A DNA stretch of 7,915 bases from Pseudomonadota bacterium (GTDB lineage Bacteria > Pseudomonadota > Alphaproteobacteria > Sphingomonadales > Sphingomonadaceae). Each line of letters starts with the position of its first letter. Within the stretch, counting starts at the first letter, position 1. The stretch is taken from contig JAFAGN010000216.1 in NCBI GenBank assembly GCA_023422695.1, forward strand, positions 1 through 7,915, given 5' to 3'. Below, piece after piece: positions 7,129-7,915 of the stretch. Position numbers and translations under genes: made by a program. The notes under the pieces are model-generated. The model saw nothing but the letters and a program-made list of their open reading frames with translations. It was not told the DNA's origin and searched no databases.

Positions 7129-7727
7129 GCGGCGCGGCGAACATTCCTGCGCCAAGCCCGGTACTGGTTCTCGCTTCGACCTCGCCGCGGCGGCGTGACC
7201 TGCTGGCGCGTATCGGCGTGGTCCCGGCGCGCATCTCGTCCCCCGATATCGACGAAACCCCGCTGAAGGCCGAACTGCCGCGCGACTATGTCGCACGACT
7301 GGCCAAAGCCAAGGCGCTCGCGGTCGAACGCGACCGGGACGAAGTGGTGCTGGCGGGCGACACGACGGTTGCGGTGGGGCGCCGCATCCTGGAAAAGCCC
7401 GCCGACGAAGCCGATCTGCGCCGTATGCTCGGCCTGCTGTCGGGGCGGCGGCACCATGTCTATTCGGGACTGTGCGTCATCGGGACCGACGGCAAGCCGC
7501 GGGTGCGCGTCGCCGATACCATCGTGGCCTTCAAGGTGCTGAGCGCCGCCGAGATCGACTGGTATGTCGCATCGGGCGAGGGCATGGGCAAGGCGGGCGG
7601 CTACGCGATCCAGGGCCGTGCCGAGAGCTTTGTCCGCTTTCTGTCGGGCAGCCACTCGAACGTCGTCGGCCTGCCGCTGTTCGAAACGCGAACCTTGCTG
7701 ACCAGCGCGGGCATCCCCCTTGGCTGA
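7125..7727 (+). CDS. maf: Maf-family nucleoside triphosphate pyrophosphatase
   Basis: A 200-residue cytoplasmic enzyme that hydrolyses non-canonical or modified nucleoside triphosphates to monophosphates and pyrophosphate (house-cleaning; some members are also linked to septum control). Family motifs appear in order: LASTSPRRRDLL near the N-terminus, the DIDETP loop, LAGDTTVAV with catalytic Asp79, SGRRHHVYSG, KAGGYAIQG with Gln163, and GSHSNVVGLPL. The YAIQG form resembles the YhdE-type subfamily (dTTP/UTP preference) more than the YceF-type, which is inference from family knowledge. The start is GTG, with its last two bases shared with the infA stop (GTGA). No other start lies before the conserved motif, so translation is probably coupled to infA. 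The eleven extra residues before VLVLAST are low in complexity. Confidence 0.95.
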   Translation: MSGAANIPAPSPVLVLASTSPRRRDLLARIGVVPARISSPDIDETPLKAELPRDYVARLAKAKALAVERDRDEVVLAGDTTVAVGRRILEKPADEADLRRMLGLLSGRRHHVYSGLCVIGTDGKPRVRVADTIVAFKVLSAAEIDWYVASGEGMGKAGGYAIQGRAESFVRFLSGSHSNVVGLPLFETRTLLTSAGIPLG

Positions 7728-7915
7728 ATGGCTGTATGAGGCCGGTATCGGCGAAGCGCGTGCGGCGCTGGTCGAAGGCGACGAGATACTGGAAGCGCGG
7801 ATCGAGCGCGAAGGCGCGGGGCCGCGCGTCGGCGCGATGGTCGCGGCGCGGCTGGTCGAGGCGGGGAAATCGCCGCTGGTGACGCTGGACTGCCCCGGCA
7901 ATCCGGTCGCTACGC
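7720..7915 (+). CDS. RNase E/G-family ribonuclease, N-terminal fragment cut by the window edge
   Basis: The first 65 codons of a gene that continues beyond the window. It reads AEWLYEAGIGEARAALVEGD followed by EILEARIERE, which lines up with the N-terminus of RNase G/E (E. coli-type ELLINVTPSETRVAYIDGG and HIERE). RNase E/G enzymes cut single-stranded RNA in rRNA maturation and mRNA decay; the S1 and catalytic domains would lie past the right edge. The start is TTG at 7720: an in-frame TGA at 7699-7701 and no ATG or GTG between leave it as the only usual start that keeps the conserved N-terminus; the next in-frame ATG is at 7837. It overlaps the Maf stop by eight bases, so coupling is likely. 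Sphingomonads often place such a ribonuclease after infA and Maf, as I remember it. The call rests on about 30 well-matching residues. Confidence 0.75.
   Translation, partial: MAEWLYEAGIGEARAALVEGDEILEARIEREGAGPRVGAMVAARLVEAGKSPLVTLDCPGNPVAT

Noticed and set aside
7113..7901. 262-codon open frame on the minus strand, opposite the Maf and ribonuclease genes
   Set aside because: It spans two well-supported plus-strand genes and shows no family motif.

Overview
The window is GC-rich, and every gene I can support lies on the + strand. Gene content and protein sequences suggest an alphaproteobacterium of the order Sphingomonadales. A Sphingopyxis-like organism is my best guess, from remembered gene order and protein similarity and not from a search.

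Positions 31-4619 hold three closely packed genes of an exosortase A (XrtA)/PEP-CTERM locus: a TIGR03087-type glycosyltransferase, exosortase A with a C-terminal EpsI-like domain, and the XrtA-associated class II glutamine amidotransferase (asparagine synthetase-like). The first two overlap by ATGA, and the third starts 12 bases after the second ends. Together they fit an envelope pathway: PEP-CTERM proteins are processed at the inner membrane by the exosortase, while the other two enzymes probably build or modify an associated exopolysaccharide. No PEP-CTERM substrate protein is encoded in the window.

Positions 4620-4789 are a 170-base gap. It contains a 114-base element (4628-4741) with perfect 13-base inverted ends and two internal hairpins, which can fold as a three-way junction. 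It looks like a mobile REP/MITE-type repeat or a structured RNA and is the least explained item here.

Positions 4790-6837 hold a two-gene unit with an ATGA overlap: a CelD/BcsL-type (Acetyltransf_6) acyltransferase and a small JmjC/cupin_8 protein with an intact Fe(II)/2-oxoglutarate signature. Their substrates are unknown.

From 6910 to the right edge the genes are housekeeping: infA (IF-1), a Maf-family nucleotide pyrophosphatase, and the start of an RNase E/G-family ribonuclease cut off by the window. A candidate promoter lies just before infA. The Maf and ribonuclease genes use GTG and TTG starts that overlap the stop of the gene before, so translation is probably coupled. I found no tRNA, rRNA, CRISPR array, insertion sequence or prophage gene.
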